NCBI RefSeq assembly: GCF_900169785.1 | Contig: NZ_FWER01000006.1 | Location: forward strand, 62,001 to 126,000 | Source: Rhizobium sullae | GTDB lineage: Bacteria; Pseudomonadota; Alphaproteobacteria; Rhizobiales; Rhizobiaceae | Direction of reading: 5' to 3' | Length of the DNA stretch: 64,000 nucleotides | Shown here: positions 1-9,953 of the stretch, piece by piece | How the letters are laid out: each line of letters begins with the position of its first letter | Numbering within the stretch: the stretch's first letter is position 1 | Notes under the pieces: model-generated | What the model was told of the DNA's origin: nothing | What the model saw: only the letters and a program-made list of their open reading frames with translations | The model's database searches: none | Made by a program: the position numbers and the translations under genes

Positions 1-1225
1 AGAGGAGTTCGCCGCCGTCCGCCGCATGGCCGCCGGCAGGAGCCCGATCGGCATCCGGGTCGGCGACACTGCCATCGACCTTGCAAAGACCATCGGCTGG
101 AAGGACGGCATCGTCGGCCGGCTCACCAGCGGCGTATCGACGCTGCTCCACAAGGCGAATGTCAAGATCGTCCACGGGCACGCGGCCTTTCGCGACGGCA
201 AGACCGTGGAGGTTGAGACCGAGACCGGCGCCCAGATCATCCGCGCCGACACCGTGGTCATCGCCACCGGCTCGGAGCCGGTCGAACTCCCAGCCCTTCC
301 GTTTGGCGGCCGCGTCATATCTTCGACCGAGGCCCTGTCGCTCAGGGATCTGCCAGAGAAGCTCGTGGTCGTCGGCGCCGGCTATATCGGCCTCGAACTC
401 GGCACCGCCTTTGCCAAGATGGGTTCCGAGGTGACCGTCGTCGAGGCGATGCCGCAGATCCTGCCGCAATATGATGCCGATCTCGTGCGCCCGGTGCTAC
501 GCAAGCTCGGCGAACTTGGCATCCGCGTGCTGACGGGCGCAAAGGCGAAAGGCCCTTCCCGCAACGGCGACACGCTCCTTGTCGAAACGGCGGACGGGCA
601 CGAACAGCAGCTGCCGGCTGACCGCATGCTCGTCACCGTCGGACGCAAACCGAAAACCGCGGGATCGGGCCTCGAAGAACTCGATCTCGACCGTTCAGGG
701 CCTTACCTGCGGATCGACGAGCGCTGCCGTACCTCAATGCGCGGCATCTATGCGATCGGCGATGTCACGGGCGAGCCGATGCTTGCCCATCGCGCCATGG
801 CACAGGCCGAAATGGTGGCCGAGATCGTTGCCGGCCGGAAACGGGCCTGGGACAAGCGTTGCATTCCAGCGGTCTGCTTCACCGATCCGGAGATCGTCAC
901 AGCGGGTCTTTCACCCGGCGAGGCCCGTGCCCAGGGCTATGACATCCGCGTCGGCCAGTTTCCCTTCAGTGCCAACGGGCGCGCCATGACGATGTATTCG
1001 GAAGAAGGATTCGTGCGCGTGGTTGCGCGCACCGATACCAATCTCGTCCTAGGCCTGCAGGCCGTCGGCGCCGGCGTTTCAGAGCTTTCTGCGACCTTCG
1101 CGCATGCGATGGAAATGGGCGCGCGCCTTGAGGATATCGCCGGCACGATCCATGCCCACCCAACGCGCAGCGAAGCGATCCAGGAAGCAGCCCTCAAAGC
1201 ACTCGGCCACGCATTGCACATATAG
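1..1225 (+). CDS. lpd: Dihydrolipoyl dehydrogenase, 3' part (start lies outside the window)
   Basis: Flavoprotein disulfide reductase that re-oxidises dihydrolipoamide in 2-oxoacid dehydrogenase complexes, using FAD and NAD. The reading frame is open from base 2, ahead of the first ATG at 26, so the gene begins upstream and about 60 residues are missing, including the N-terminal FAD-binding glycines and the redox CxxxxC. Visible are the ATG motif before the NAD domain (VVIATGS), the NAD-binding glycines (VGAGYIGLELG), the second FAD contact (YAIGDVTGEPMLAHRA) and the C-terminal dimerisation domain ending in HAHPTRSE, which supplies the catalytic His-Glu pair. The family assignment is firm. 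Which 2-oxoacid complex it serves (branched-chain or other) cannot be told because the upstream neighbours are not visible. Confidence 0.93.
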   Translation, partial: EEFAAVRRMAAGRSPIGIRVGDTAIDLAKTIGWKDGIVGRLTSGVSTLLHKANVKIVHGHAAFRDGKTVEVETETGAQIIRADTVVIATGSEPVELPALPFGGRVISSTEALSLRDLPEKLVVVGAGYIGLELGTAFAKMGSEVTVVEAMPQILPQYDADLVRPVLRKLGELGIRVLTGAKAKGPSRNGDTLLVETADGHEQQLPADRMLVTVGRKPKTAGSGLEELDLDRSGPYLRIDERCRTSMRGIYAIGDVTGEPMLAHRAMAQAEMVAEIVAGRKRAWDKRCIPAVCFTDPEIVTAGLSPGEARAQGYDIRVGQFPFSANGRAMTMYSEEGFVRVVARTDTNLVLGLQAVGAGVSELSATFAHAMEMGARLEDIAGTIHAHPTRSEAIQEAALKALGHALHI

Positions 1226-1665
1226 GCGTTTCACTCGACGGCTGGTCGACAAGATTGGAGTTGCAGAGCGCGAGAAGGACTCTAGGCAAGCTGTCTTGAT
1301 CTTCGAATCGCTCGGCGCTGCAAGCCGTCTCGACGATCTTGCCGGCGTGGCGATATGCCATTCAGACCGGGATGGGCTATATGCCGCGAAAGGACAAAGC
1401 AGCAACCGCCGCCCTATTCCGCGAGCTCGCCCTGGCCCGCGCGGGTCTTGTTGCGGGAAGAACTTGGAAGAGTATACTCTCGAACCATATTCCGGTCGCC
1501 CGTTGCCGTTTCGCGATCACTAAGCTCCGCGGGCAGGCGGATACAAAGCGGCAGCCTCGTGCGGTATTGTGCCCATCGATTCAAACCCACTTCATCGTTA
1601 AATTTTGCGATACTCGCCATTATCTCGCTCTGCTAATAAGCAAGTGTCGATGGCGGGAGGACGCG
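1226..1665. other. Intergenic stretch, no supportable gene
   Basis: About 440 bases after the lpd stop. Short open frames exist on both strands (for example one starting at 1381 with MPRKDKAATAALF), but none has a convincing ribosome binding site or a recognisable protein family. The sequence may be decayed coding DNA. I see no terminator with a U-run directly after lpd. Confidence 0.4.
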
Positions 1666-1755
1666 ATGAACGACACAGTTTTCGGTTTTCTGGTTGCGGC
1701 TGAGATGGCCGCGCTGTTCTGGGCAGGACTTCTGATCGCGGTCGCAAGAATCTAG
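1666..1755 (+). CDS. Possible 29-residue membrane peptide
   Basis: The ATG at 1666 is preceded by GGGAGG at 1655-1660 with a 5-base gap, an almost ideal ribosome binding site. The product starts MNDTVFGFLV and ends LLIAVARI. Nearly all of it is one hydrophobic stretch of about 20 residues, enough for a single membrane helix. No family is recognised. It stands alone, after lpd and before the vapC remnant. It could be a real microprotein or a chance frame; the ribosome binding site is the main support. Confidence 0.35.
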   Translation: MNDTVFGFLVAAEMAALFWAGLLIAVARI

Positions 1756-2128
1756 TCGCGTCAACTCTTTCTTCTCCCGGAGTTTATTGACGCCGGATCA
1801 TAAATGGTGTTGCAATCATCTTGAGTGCCGCTGCATCTGCCGACATCATATCGACAGTTGCGAGCGCCCGCCTTCGGCATCCTCCCAAGGGTTGTTTTGC
1901 GCCGGTATGGGACCTGTAATACTGCCACTCCCCGAATTCCGGGTGCTCGAATTCTCCGATGGCGAAGGGTCGCTAGGCGTCTCACGCGCCAAGAGCTGAT
2001 GACGCTCACTATTCCGCCCAATGAGCGAATGAAAGCCGGTCAGGAAGCGCCGAGCGGCTCGAAATGACGCTCATTGGCTGTCAGAACAGTAAGGCCGTGC
2101 GCGGAGGGGTGCACGCAATAGCAATATC
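1756..2128. other. Intergenic stretch, no supportable gene
   Basis: About 370 bases with only short, unconvincing open frames. The 10-mer ATGACGCTCA occurs twice (near 1999 and 2062), but no larger repeat unit is evident. It lies next to a decayed toxin gene, so it may be eroded accessory DNA. Confidence 0.35.
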
Positions 2129-2398
2129 CTAGAAGCGGGGATCGTTGGCTCGCGCCTGATCGAGGATCAAGCCGGCATGGCGGGCCTCCTTTATGCCGAA
2201 CGGCAGAATGCGCCCGGTATAGAAATGTTCGACCGCCGACAACCAGCGGCGCAGGTTCTCCGCCTTCGTTGTCGCGGCGGTCCTGACTGCACGGGCAATG
2301 CCCGCTTCGATCTCGGCGATGGTGATCGTCGAAAGTTAGAGCCGGTCGCCATGGGCGCGCACCCAGGCCGCGAAAGCCTCCACGCCGACCTCCCGCGA
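2129..2398 (-). pseudogene. Remnant of a VapC-type PIN-domain toxin gene
   Basis: Read on the minus strand the frame gives REVGVEAFAAWVRAHGDRL, a stop at 2336-2338, then LSTITIAEIEAGIARA and a segment with NLRRWLSAVEHFY and RILPFGIKEARHAGL, ending QARANDPRF and a stop at 2129-2131. This matches the middle of the rhizobial VapC/FitB-like PIN ribonuclease family. The first catalytic Asp region (the usual LDTNV) is gone, an in-frame stop interrupts the centre, and the C-terminal part that normally follows ANDP (second acidic site and end of the PIN fold) is missing. No vapB antitoxin is visible upstream. The gene is dead, a trace of a lost toxin-antitoxin pair. Confidence 0.75.
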
Positions 2399-2482
2399 TC
2401 AGACGCCCGGTTGACCTGCTCCCTGGACGTCCTCGTTTATAAGTTAGCTCTCTTCACGTGCGAGATGCGACCATGAAGACCA

Positions 2483-3091
2483 TCAGCGTCTCCATCTCGC
2501 AGTGGCTTCCAGCCACTGCCCGGTTCTCCCCTCCGGATCGCTGTTCAGCGTGATGTCGGTCACCACCGCAGCGCTGTCTGCGCCATGGGCAAAGACACCG
2601 TCGATGCGGTCGACATTGAGCCCGCCGATGGCGACAAGCGGCAGATTGCCCATCCGCGCCTTCCATTCACTAAGCCGTCCCAGCCCTTGCGGCGCCCATT
2701 TCATCTGCTTCAAGATCGTCGGATAGACAGGACCAAGCGCGATGTAGTCCGGTTCTGCTGCGAGCGCTGTCTCCAGCTCGACATCATCGTGGGTCGAGAG
2801 CCCCAGCTTCAAACCGGCCGCGCGGATCGCACGAAGGTCGGCACCAGCCAGATCCTCCTGGCCGAGATGGAGGAAATCGCATCCCTCCTCGATCGCCAGC
2901 TGCCAGTAGTCGTTGACGATCAGCTGGCATCCATGCGCGCAGCAGACTGTCTTTGCTTTGCGGATATCGCCACGGATCTCGGCCTCAGTCCCGTCCTTGA
3001 TGCGGAGCTGCACGAGCTTGACGCCGAGCGGCACCAGTCGGGCGATCCATTCGGCGCTATCGACGATCAGATAGAAAGGATCGAGCCTCAT
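2483..3091 (-). CDS. thiE: Thiamine-phosphate synthase
   Basis: Joins the pyrimidine (HMP-PP) and thiazole phosphate halves into thiamine monophosphate in the cytoplasm. 202 residues, a TIM-barrel enzyme. Recognisable elements are QLRIKDGTE (pyrophosphate-binding Arg/Lys), [19 protein letters not shown] (phosphate and Mg contacts), [18 protein letters not shown] and the barrel end [11 protein letters not shown]. It is the last gene of the minus-strand thi operon: its ATG at 3091 overlaps the thiG stop by 4 bases (ATGA). The short-type length fits rhizobial ThiE. No thiD or thiM is present here, so kinase steps must be encoded elsewhere. Confidence 0.94.
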   Translation of the reverse strand: MRLDPFYLIVDSAEWIARLVPLGVKLVQLRIKDGTEAEIRGDIRKAKTVCCAHGCQLIVNDYWQLAIEEGCDFLHLGQEDLAGADLRAIRAAGLKLGLSTHDDVELETALAAEPDYIALGPVYPTILKQMKWAPQGLGRLSEWKARMGNLPLVAIGGLNVDRIDGVFAHGADSAAVVTDITLNSDPEGRTGQWLEATARWRR

Positions 3092-3861
3092 GCGAAGACC
3101 GCCTTTCCGATAACCGGTGTCGAAGGCACCGCCAAGTCGCGCGGTTCCAGCACGCCGGCGCCAAATGCCTGCCTGCCCGCCTCGATCGCCTTGGCGAATG
3201 CATCGGCCATGGCGACGGGGTCACCGGCGATGGCAACAGCCGTGTTGAGGAGCACGGCGTCGAAGCCGAGTTCCATGACCGTTGCCGCATGCGATGGCCT
3301 TCCGATGCCTGCGTCGACGATCAGCGGCACATCAGGGAAATGCGCGCGCATCGCCCGAAGGGCCGAGAGATTGAGAGGTCCTGCGGCACTTCCGATGGGC
3401 GCGCACCAGGGCATGAGCACCTTGCAGCCCGCGTCTATCAACCGTTCCGCCACCACAAGATCGTCGGTGGTATAAGGGAAGACTTCGAAACCCTCACCGG
3501 CGAGAACATGCGCGGCTTCGACCAGTCCGAAGACGTCGGGTTGCAGCGTATCGTGATTGCCGATCACCTCCAGCTTGATCCAGTTGGTCTGAAACACCTC
3601 GCGCGCCATCTTGGCGGTCAGCACCGCTTCGGAAACGCCGTGGCAGCCGGCGGTATTGGGCAGCACGCGCACGCCGAGCGCTCGGATCATCTCGAAAAAC
3701 GCGCCGCCGTTCCGGCCGCCGGCGGTCTCGCGGCGTAGAGAGACAGTCACGATCTCGGTTCCCGATCGCTTGACGGCCTCAGTCAGGATCGCCGGTGAAG
3801 GATAGCGGGCCGTGCCGAGCAGAAGACGGGACGCGATTTCGGTTCCATAGAGGTTCAGCAT
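3088..3861 (-). CDS. thiG: Thiazole synthase
   Basis: Forms the thiazole phosphate ring from 1-deoxy-D-xylulose 5-phosphate, the glycine imine made by ThiO and the sulfur carried on ThiS thiocarboxylate. 257 residues, TIM barrel. The Schiff-base lysine lies in WIKLEVIGN near residue 96. Other family marks are [48 protein letters not shown] and [10 protein letters not shown]. It sits between thiS (3-base gap) and thiE (4-base overlap), consistent with co-translation. Regulation is through the TPP riboswitch ahead of thiC at the operon head. Confidence 0.95.
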   Translation of the reverse strand: MLNLYGTEIASRLLLGTARYPSPAILTEAVKRSGTEIVTVSLRRETAGGRNGGAFFEMIRALGVRVLPNTAGCHGVSEAVLTAKMAREVFQTNWIKLEVIGNHDTLQPDVFGLVEAAHVLAGEGFEVFPYTTDDLVVAERLIDAGCKVLMPWCAPIGSAAGPLNLSALRAMRAHFPDVPLIVDAGIGRPSHAATVMELGFDAVLLNTAVAIAGDPVAMADAFAKAIEAGRQAFGAGVLEPRDLAVPSTPVIGKAVFA

Positions 3862-3864
3862 AGG

Positions 3865-4062
3865 TCAACCTCCCTGCATCGGGGTCAGGACTTCTATCCG
3901 GTCGTTCTCATGAAGAGCATGGCCGACACGATCCTCCCGGTGGACGAGTTCACCATTGACGGCGGTCGCGAGCCACTCACCCTCGTATTCCATCAGCGTC
4001 AGCAGCTCGGAGAGCGTCTTGGCGGTGATATCCTGAGGTTCGCCATTGACGATCAGTCTCAT
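3865..4062 (-). CDS. thiS: Sulfur carrier protein ThiS
   Basis: A 65-residue ubiquitin-fold protein that carries sulfur as a C-terminal thiocarboxylate to ThiG. It starts MRLIVNGEPQDI and ends MQGG, the required di-glycine tail. The start ATG at 4062 overlaps the thiO stop by 4 bases. The adenylating enzyme ThiF is not in this operon, so activation must use a ThiF/MoeB-type protein encoded elsewhere, as in other alphaproteobacterial thiCOSGE operons. Confidence 0.94.
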   Translation of the reverse strand: MRLIVNGEPQDITAKTLSELLTLMEYEGEWLATAVNGELVHREDRVGHALHENDRIEVLTPMQGG

Positions 4063-5030
4063 GGGTACATTCCTTCCTGTTCGGGTCTGCTGAAGACAAG
4101 GTCGGCCGCCTCGGCCGCCATCGCCGGCGCCAGCAAAAAACCGTGGCGATAGAAACCATTGAGGAAAACCGTGTTTCCGTGACGGAACGCGCGGGGAAAA
4201 TTGTCGGGAAAAGCAGGGCGGATTCCGGCTCCGGTCTCAACGACGGTTGCGTCCGCAAAGGCCGGATGGAGCGCGTAAGCGGCATTCAGCAGTTCCATCA
4301 ACGAGCGCGCCGAAACCGGCCCATCGAAGTCACTCTCGATCATCGTAGCGCCGACCATGAAAAGTCCGTCGCCGCGCGGAACGACATAGACGGGGATGCG
4401 GGGATGCAGCAGGCGAACCGGGCGGGCGAGGTCGACCTCGTGGGTCTTCAAATAGAGCATCTCGCCACGAACGCCGCGCAGGCCGTCGGCCTTGCCGATC
4501 TGCGCCGCGCCCGTACAATCGACGCAATCATCGAAGTCGCGCTCGCCGGGGTCACCAAGGAACGAAACCCCCTGCGTCGCAAGCCTCTCCCGCAGCCTCG
4601 TGAGCGCCCGGCGCGGATCGAGATGGACTTCACGGGAGAAGAACAGGCCTTGCCTGAAGCGACCGGCAAGGGCCGGTTCCAGCCCGGCAATAGCCTCTTC
4701 ATCCAGCCATTTATAACCTGTCGTGCGGCCGGAAAAGCGCTCCAGTTCACCAAGATCGCGGGCTGGCGCGACCACGAGCGTACCGTTCCGTCGCACCTCT
4801 CCCGGCACCATCACATCCCATCGATCGGCGGCATCGAGGCCGCGCAGTAGCACTGCCTCGCCAGCACTTTCCCGCTCGCACCAGGGCGCCAGCATCCCGC
4901 CGGCGAGCCAGGATGCGGCGCGATCTAGACCTTCATTCGGATCCACGACTGTCACGTGGGCGCCGCGGCTGCAGAGCTCATGCGCAACGGTGAGGCCGGC
5001 GACGCCGGCCCCTTTGACAAGCACGCGCAT
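4059..5030 (-). CDS. thiO: Glycine oxidase ThiO
   Basis: FAD-dependent oxidase of the DAO family that converts glycine to the imine needed by ThiG. 323 residues from the ATG at 5030. Dinucleotide-binding glycines are seen at the N-terminus (KGAGVAGLTVAHEL), then WLAGGMLAPWCE, a middle substrate domain, and a C-terminal FAD contact (GAGIRPAFPDN, GFYRHGFLLAPAMA). A longer open frame runs upstream to 5315, but it lies inside thiC. The chosen start follows the thiC stop by one base and begins directly with the Rossmann fold. Its stop overlaps thiS. Confidence 0.93.
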   Translation of the reverse strand: MRVLVKGAGVAGLTVAHELCSRGAHVTVVDPNEGLDRAASWLAGGMLAPWCERESAGEAVLLRGLDAADRWDVMVPGEVRRNGTLVVAPARDLGELERFSGRTTGYKWLDEEAIAGLEPALAGRFRQGLFFSREVHLDPRRALTRLRERLATQGVSFLGDPGERDFDDCVDCTGAAQIGKADGLRGVRGEMLYLKTHEVDLARPVRLLHPRIPVYVVPRGDGLFMVGATMIESDFDGPVSARSLMELLNAAYALHPAFADATVVETGAGIRPAFPDNFPRAFRHGNTVFLNGFYRHGFLLAPAMAAEAADLVFSRPEQEGMYP

Positions 5031-5031
5031 C

Positions 5032-7056
<2,025 letters not shown>

Positions 7057-7320
7057 AATGAGGAAAGGTTAGAGTCGAGTGTTGCTGGTGTCAAGACGAA
7101 GGGAATGGCTGCTCGGCCTTCGCCTTGATCGGCGGCCTTCTCCAGACCGGTTCAAGACCCAATGTCAATGACTTCAAGGTGGTCCTGATGGAATGGGATC
7201 CCCTCTCAACAAAAGCAGAGCCTGCATGTCTGGCGCCCTTGACAAGCCGAACTGCCTGTATTTTATTCAAGCCTGCGGATTAGGCAAATTGCTGGCCGCG
7301 ATCACATGACTTCGATAGTC
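7057..7320 (+). promoter_or_regulatory. Divergent promoter region and leader of the amide operon
   Basis: This 260-base gap separates divergent thiC and the amide operon. It must hold the thi promoter (minus) and the amide-operon promoter (plus). Small potential hairpins such as GCCT/AGGC near 7275 and GACT/AGTC near 7307 could be the first hairpin of an ANTAR-type RNA target, but their loops (7 and 5 bases) do not fit the described hexaloop. No strong sigma-70 promoter stands out. Confidence 0.35.
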
Positions 7321-7323
7321 GCC

Positions 7324-7337
7324 GGGCAGTTTCGCCC
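7324..7337 (+). promoter_or_regulatory. Candidate antiterminator hairpin (hexaloop) in the amide-operon leader
   Basis: GGGC (7324-7327), a six-base loop AGTTTC and GCCC (7334-7337) form a 4-bp hairpin. Its 3' arm is the same sequence as the start of the 5' arm of the terminator at 7334, so the two structures exclude each other. ANTAR proteins such as AmiR and EutV bind hexaloop hairpins that overlap a terminator. The loop has A at position 1 but lacks the G at position 4 of the reported consensus, so the match is partial. Confidence 0.4.
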
Positions 7338-7386
7338 CATGACGCCCCATCGCCGATGGGACCGCGTCGTGGGGCTTTTGGTTTTT
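7334..7386 (+). terminator. Intrinsic terminator (attenuator) ahead of the amiC-like gene
   Basis: GCCCCATGACGC (7334-7345) pairs with GCGTCGTGGGGC (7364-7375) over 12 bp with one G-U pair. An inner CCCATC/GATGGG stem extends the hairpin. TTTTGGTTTTT follows at 7376-7386. This is a textbook rho-independent terminator placed 11 bases before the ATG of an amide-sensor gene, in the sense direction. There is no gene on the same strand upstream that it could end, so it most likely acts as an attenuator for the operon and is relieved by the AmiR-like protein encoded second. Confidence 0.88.
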
Positions 7387-7396
7387 GGGATTCCGC

Positions 7397-8530
7397 ATGA
7401 ATGAAGCGCTGAAGGTCGGCATTCTCTTTTCGACGACCGGACCCTACGGATCGATGGGCCGCGATGCGCGCGCCGGCGCAGAGTTTGCGATGGAGGAGTT
7501 TGCAGAAGCAGCCGGGCGGATGATCGAGCCGGTCTTCTTTGATCCGCATGCGGATCTTGCCGCCTATCTCGCAGGTGCCCGCCACCTGTTGCGCACCGGA
7601 TGCCGCCATATCGTCGGGACGATCACGTCCGCCGCGCGCAAGGAAGTCATTCCGCTTGTGGAAAAACATGACGGACTTCTCTGGTACATGTGCCCCTATG
7701 AGGGTTTCGAGGCAAACGAGAACGTCATCTATCTCGGCGGCTGCCCAAACCAGCACCTGATCCCGCTCTTCGAACACCTGATCCCGCGCTTCGGCGCCCG
7801 CCCCTATCTCGTCGGCGCAAACTACGTCTGGGGCTGGGAGATGAACCGGCTTGCCCGCGAGCTTATCACCAATACCGGCGGCGAAATTCTCGGCGAACGC
7901 TATCTGCCACTCGAAGAAACCGCGGTCGACCGTATCGTTGCCGATATCGAGCAGCGCCGTCCGAGCTTCATCCTCAACAATCTTATCGGCCCTTCGAGCT
8001 ATGCATTCCTTGAGGCAATCAAGAAGCTCGGCGACCGCGATCCGACCTTTAGTGCCGAAAACTGCCCGGTCGTCAGCTGCGACCTGATGGAATGCGAGCT
8101 GGATGACATCACGGCGGGGGCCGCCATAGGCCAGCTTTGCGCCGCATCCTATTTCGACAATCTCGGCACGCGGGAAAACGCCGCATTCAAGGCTCGCGTT
8201 GCTGCGCAACATGGCGCGGGGCGCCGCGTTTCCGGCGTCTTTGCCAGCGCCTATACGGCCGTCAGGCTCTGCACCGACTCCATCCTCGCTGCAGGCGGCG
8301 ACGAGCCGGCAGCTGTCCGCCGCGAGCTCTATGGCAATGCGTGGCCGACGGTCTTTGGCAACCTTTCGATCGATCCAGAGACAAACCATGCAGCGCTGCC
8401 GTTTCACCTCGGCCGCATCAATTCGGAAAACGGCTTCGATATCGTCACCTCCCGTCCGCCGCTCGCCGCCGACCCCTATCTTACTGGACGTAGCAGGCAG
8501 GCAGCGCCGAGACTGCGGGTGGTGTCATGA
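7397..8530 (+). CDS. AmiC-like amide-sensing binding protein
   Basis: 377 residues, family of periplasmic-type ligand-binding proteins related to Pseudomonas AmiC and UrtA (Peripla_BP_5). There is no signal peptide: the protein starts MNEALKVGILFSTTGPYGSM, directly with the first strand of the fold, so it is cytoplasmic like AmiC, the ligand-responsive negative partner of AmiR. The ATG at 7397 is chosen over an in-frame TTG at 7385 inside the terminator. Its stop overlaps the next start (ATGA), which fits a sensor/antiterminator pair made together. It probably senses a short amide and releases the ANTAR protein. The exact ligand is unknown. Confidence 0.82.
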   Translation: MNEALKVGILFSTTGPYGSMGRDARAGAEFAMEEFAEAAGRMIEPVFFDPHADLAAYLAGARHLLRTGCRHIVGTITSAARKEVIPLVEKHDGLLWYMCPYEGFEANENVIYLGGCPNQHLIPLFEHLIPRFGARPYLVGANYVWGWEMNRLARELITNTGGEILGERYLPLEETAVDRIVADIEQRRPSFILNNLIGPSSYAFLEAIKKLGDRDPTFSAENCPVVSCDLMECELDDITAGAAIGQLCAASYFDNLGTRENAAFKARVAAQHGAGRRVSGVFASAYTAVRLCTDSILAAGGDEPAAVRRELYGNAWPTVFGNLSIDPETNHAALPFHLGRINSENGFDIVTSRPPLAADPYLTGRSRQAAPRLRVVS

Positions 8531-9105
8531 GAGACACGCCGAATTTCACAGGCTGGCATGTTGCGGTCATCCACCGCGAGGATGGCAACACCGAAAGGCT
8601 GATGCGCCAACTGCGCCTGCTCGGTATTCGCTCGACACAGCAATGGGCGCCGCTTTCGGCCGCCGAATTGCCAGATCTGGTGATCGTCGATGCGGATCAG
8701 GGCTGGGACGATCTCTTGCCGTGGAACGGAGCGGTGCCCTGCCCCGTGGTCGCGCTGCTCGGTTCTGAAGCGCCGGGTCGCATCGCCTGGGCACTGCAAC
8801 AGGGTGCGGGCGCGATCATCGCCAAGCCGATTGCCACCTCCGCCGTCTATCCCGCTCTGGTCATGGCGGTCTCGATCCACGAGGAGCGCAAGCAAGCTGC
8901 CGCGCAGCTGCGATATCTGGAAGAACGCGTGCGGCTGCGCCCGCTCGTTCATGCCGCCGTCGAAAAGCTGATGAGCGTTCGCGCCATTGACGAAGAACGC
9001 GCCTACGCGATCCTTCGCGATTGTGCGATGCGCCGCCGCCTGCCGATGGAGCAGATCGCCGCCTTCATTCTCGGTGGTGCCGAGCCCTTGCCGGAGGCCG
9101 GGTGA
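8527..9105 (+). CDS. AmiR-like ANTAR-domain transcription antiterminator
   Basis: 192 residues. The N-terminal 120 residues form a pseudo-receiver fold (HVAVIHREDGN, DLVIVDADQGW, ALLGSEAPG) without the full set of phosphorylation residues. A coiled segment follows (EERKQAAAQLRYLEERV) and then a C-terminal ANTAR three-helix bundle with AVEKLMSVRAIDEERAYAILRDCAMRRRLPMEQIA. ANTAR proteins bind paired hairpins in leader RNA and stop a terminator from forming. The operon leader holds a fitting terminator at 7334-7386. The coding frame overlaps both the amiC-like gene (4 bases) and the following permease gene (TGATG). By analogy with Pseudomonas amiCR, the pair should switch on the downstream transport and amidase genes when amide is present. 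Confidence 0.85.
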   Translation: MRDTPNFTGWHVAVIHREDGNTERLMRQLRLLGIRSTQQWAPLSAAELPDLVIVDADQGWDDLLPWNGAVPCPVVALLGSEAPGRIAWALQQGAGAIIAKPIATSAVYPALVMAVSIHEERKQAAAQLRYLEERVRLRPLVHAAVEKLMSVRAIDEERAYAILRDCAMRRRLPMEQIAAFILGGAEPLPEAG

Positions 9106-9953
9106 TGCGTGTTCTCAAAGCCATCATGCGTCAGCCATCGGCACTCTTCGGCCTCGTCGTCGTTGCTTTTGTCATCGTCCTTGCACTCGGTGCGCCCTGG
9201 TTTGCTCCTTTTAACCCCGGCGACCAAATGTTCGACGGCCTGTCGCTCGATGGAGCGCCGCTGCCACCGGGGGGCCAATTCCTGCTCGGAACGGACACGC
9301 TCGGCCGCGATCTTTTCTCGCGCCTGCTCTTCGGCGCCCGCACCTCTCTGGTCATCGGTCTGGTGGCAAACGGGATCGCAGTGGCAATCGGTCTCTTCGT
9401 CGGCATTGTCGCCGGCTATCTTCGAGGCTTCGCCAGTAACGTGCTGATGCGCTTCACCGATCTGATGACGGCCTTTCCGGCGCTGCTTCTCGCCATCATG
9501 CTCGCGGCTCTCCTGAGGCCAAGCCTCTGGATCGTTGCGATGGTGATCGCGCTCGTCAACTGGGTGCAGGTGGCGCGCATTGTGTACACGGAAACCCGTA
9601 GCCTTGCCGAGCGCGACTTCATCATGGCCGAACGCTCGCTCGGTGCAGGGCATCTACGCGTTCTCTTCATGCATATCCTGCCGCACCTGATCCCGACGGC
9701 CATCGTCTGGGGAACGCTCGGAATCGCCACGACCGTGCTTCTCGAAGCCACACTTTCCTTTCTCGGCATCGGCGTTCAGCCGCCGCAGCCCTCCTGGGGC
9801 AATATCATCTTCGAAAGCCAGAGCTATTTCCAGGCGGCTCCCTGGCTCGTCTTCTTTCCCGGCGCGATCATTCTCTTGACGGCCCTTTCCTTCAATCTCG
9901 TCGGTGATGCGCTCCGCGATATCCTCGATCCGACGCAGCGGGGGAGAGGCTGA
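9105..9953 (+). CDS. ABC transporter permease, DppC/OppC type (amide operon)
   Basis: 282 residues, inner-membrane permease of the peptide/nickel importer class. The N-terminal segment has one membrane helix (ALFGLVVVAFVIVLALGAPW), then the DppC-type GTDTLGRDLFSRLL motif, further helices, and the EAA loop that contacts the ATPase (AERSLGAGHLRVLFMHILPHLIP). The start overlaps the amiR-like stop as TGATG, and the stop overlaps the next gene by one base. The C-type permease comes before the B-type one, the reverse of the usual order. Neighbours suggest the substrate is an amide or small peptide-like compound. Confidence 0.9.
   Translation: MRVLKAIMRQPSALFGLVVVAFVIVLALGAPWFAPFNPGDQMFDGLSLDGAPLPPGGQFLLGTDTLGRDLFSRLLFGARTSLVIGLVANGIAVAIGLFVGIVAGYLRGFASNVLMRFTDLMTAFPALLLAIMLAALLRPSLWIVAMVIALVNWVQVARIVYTETRSLAERDFIMAERSLGAGHLRVLFMHILPHLIPTAIVWGTLGIATTVLLEATLSFLGIGVQPPQPSWGNIIFESQSYFQAAPWLVFFPGAIILLTALSFNLVGDALRDILDPTQRGRG

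Noticed and set aside
1339-1755. 138-codon frame ending with the small membrane peptide
   Set aside because: Only the last 29 codons, with their own strong ribosome binding site, look coding; the first part has no family and unusual composition.
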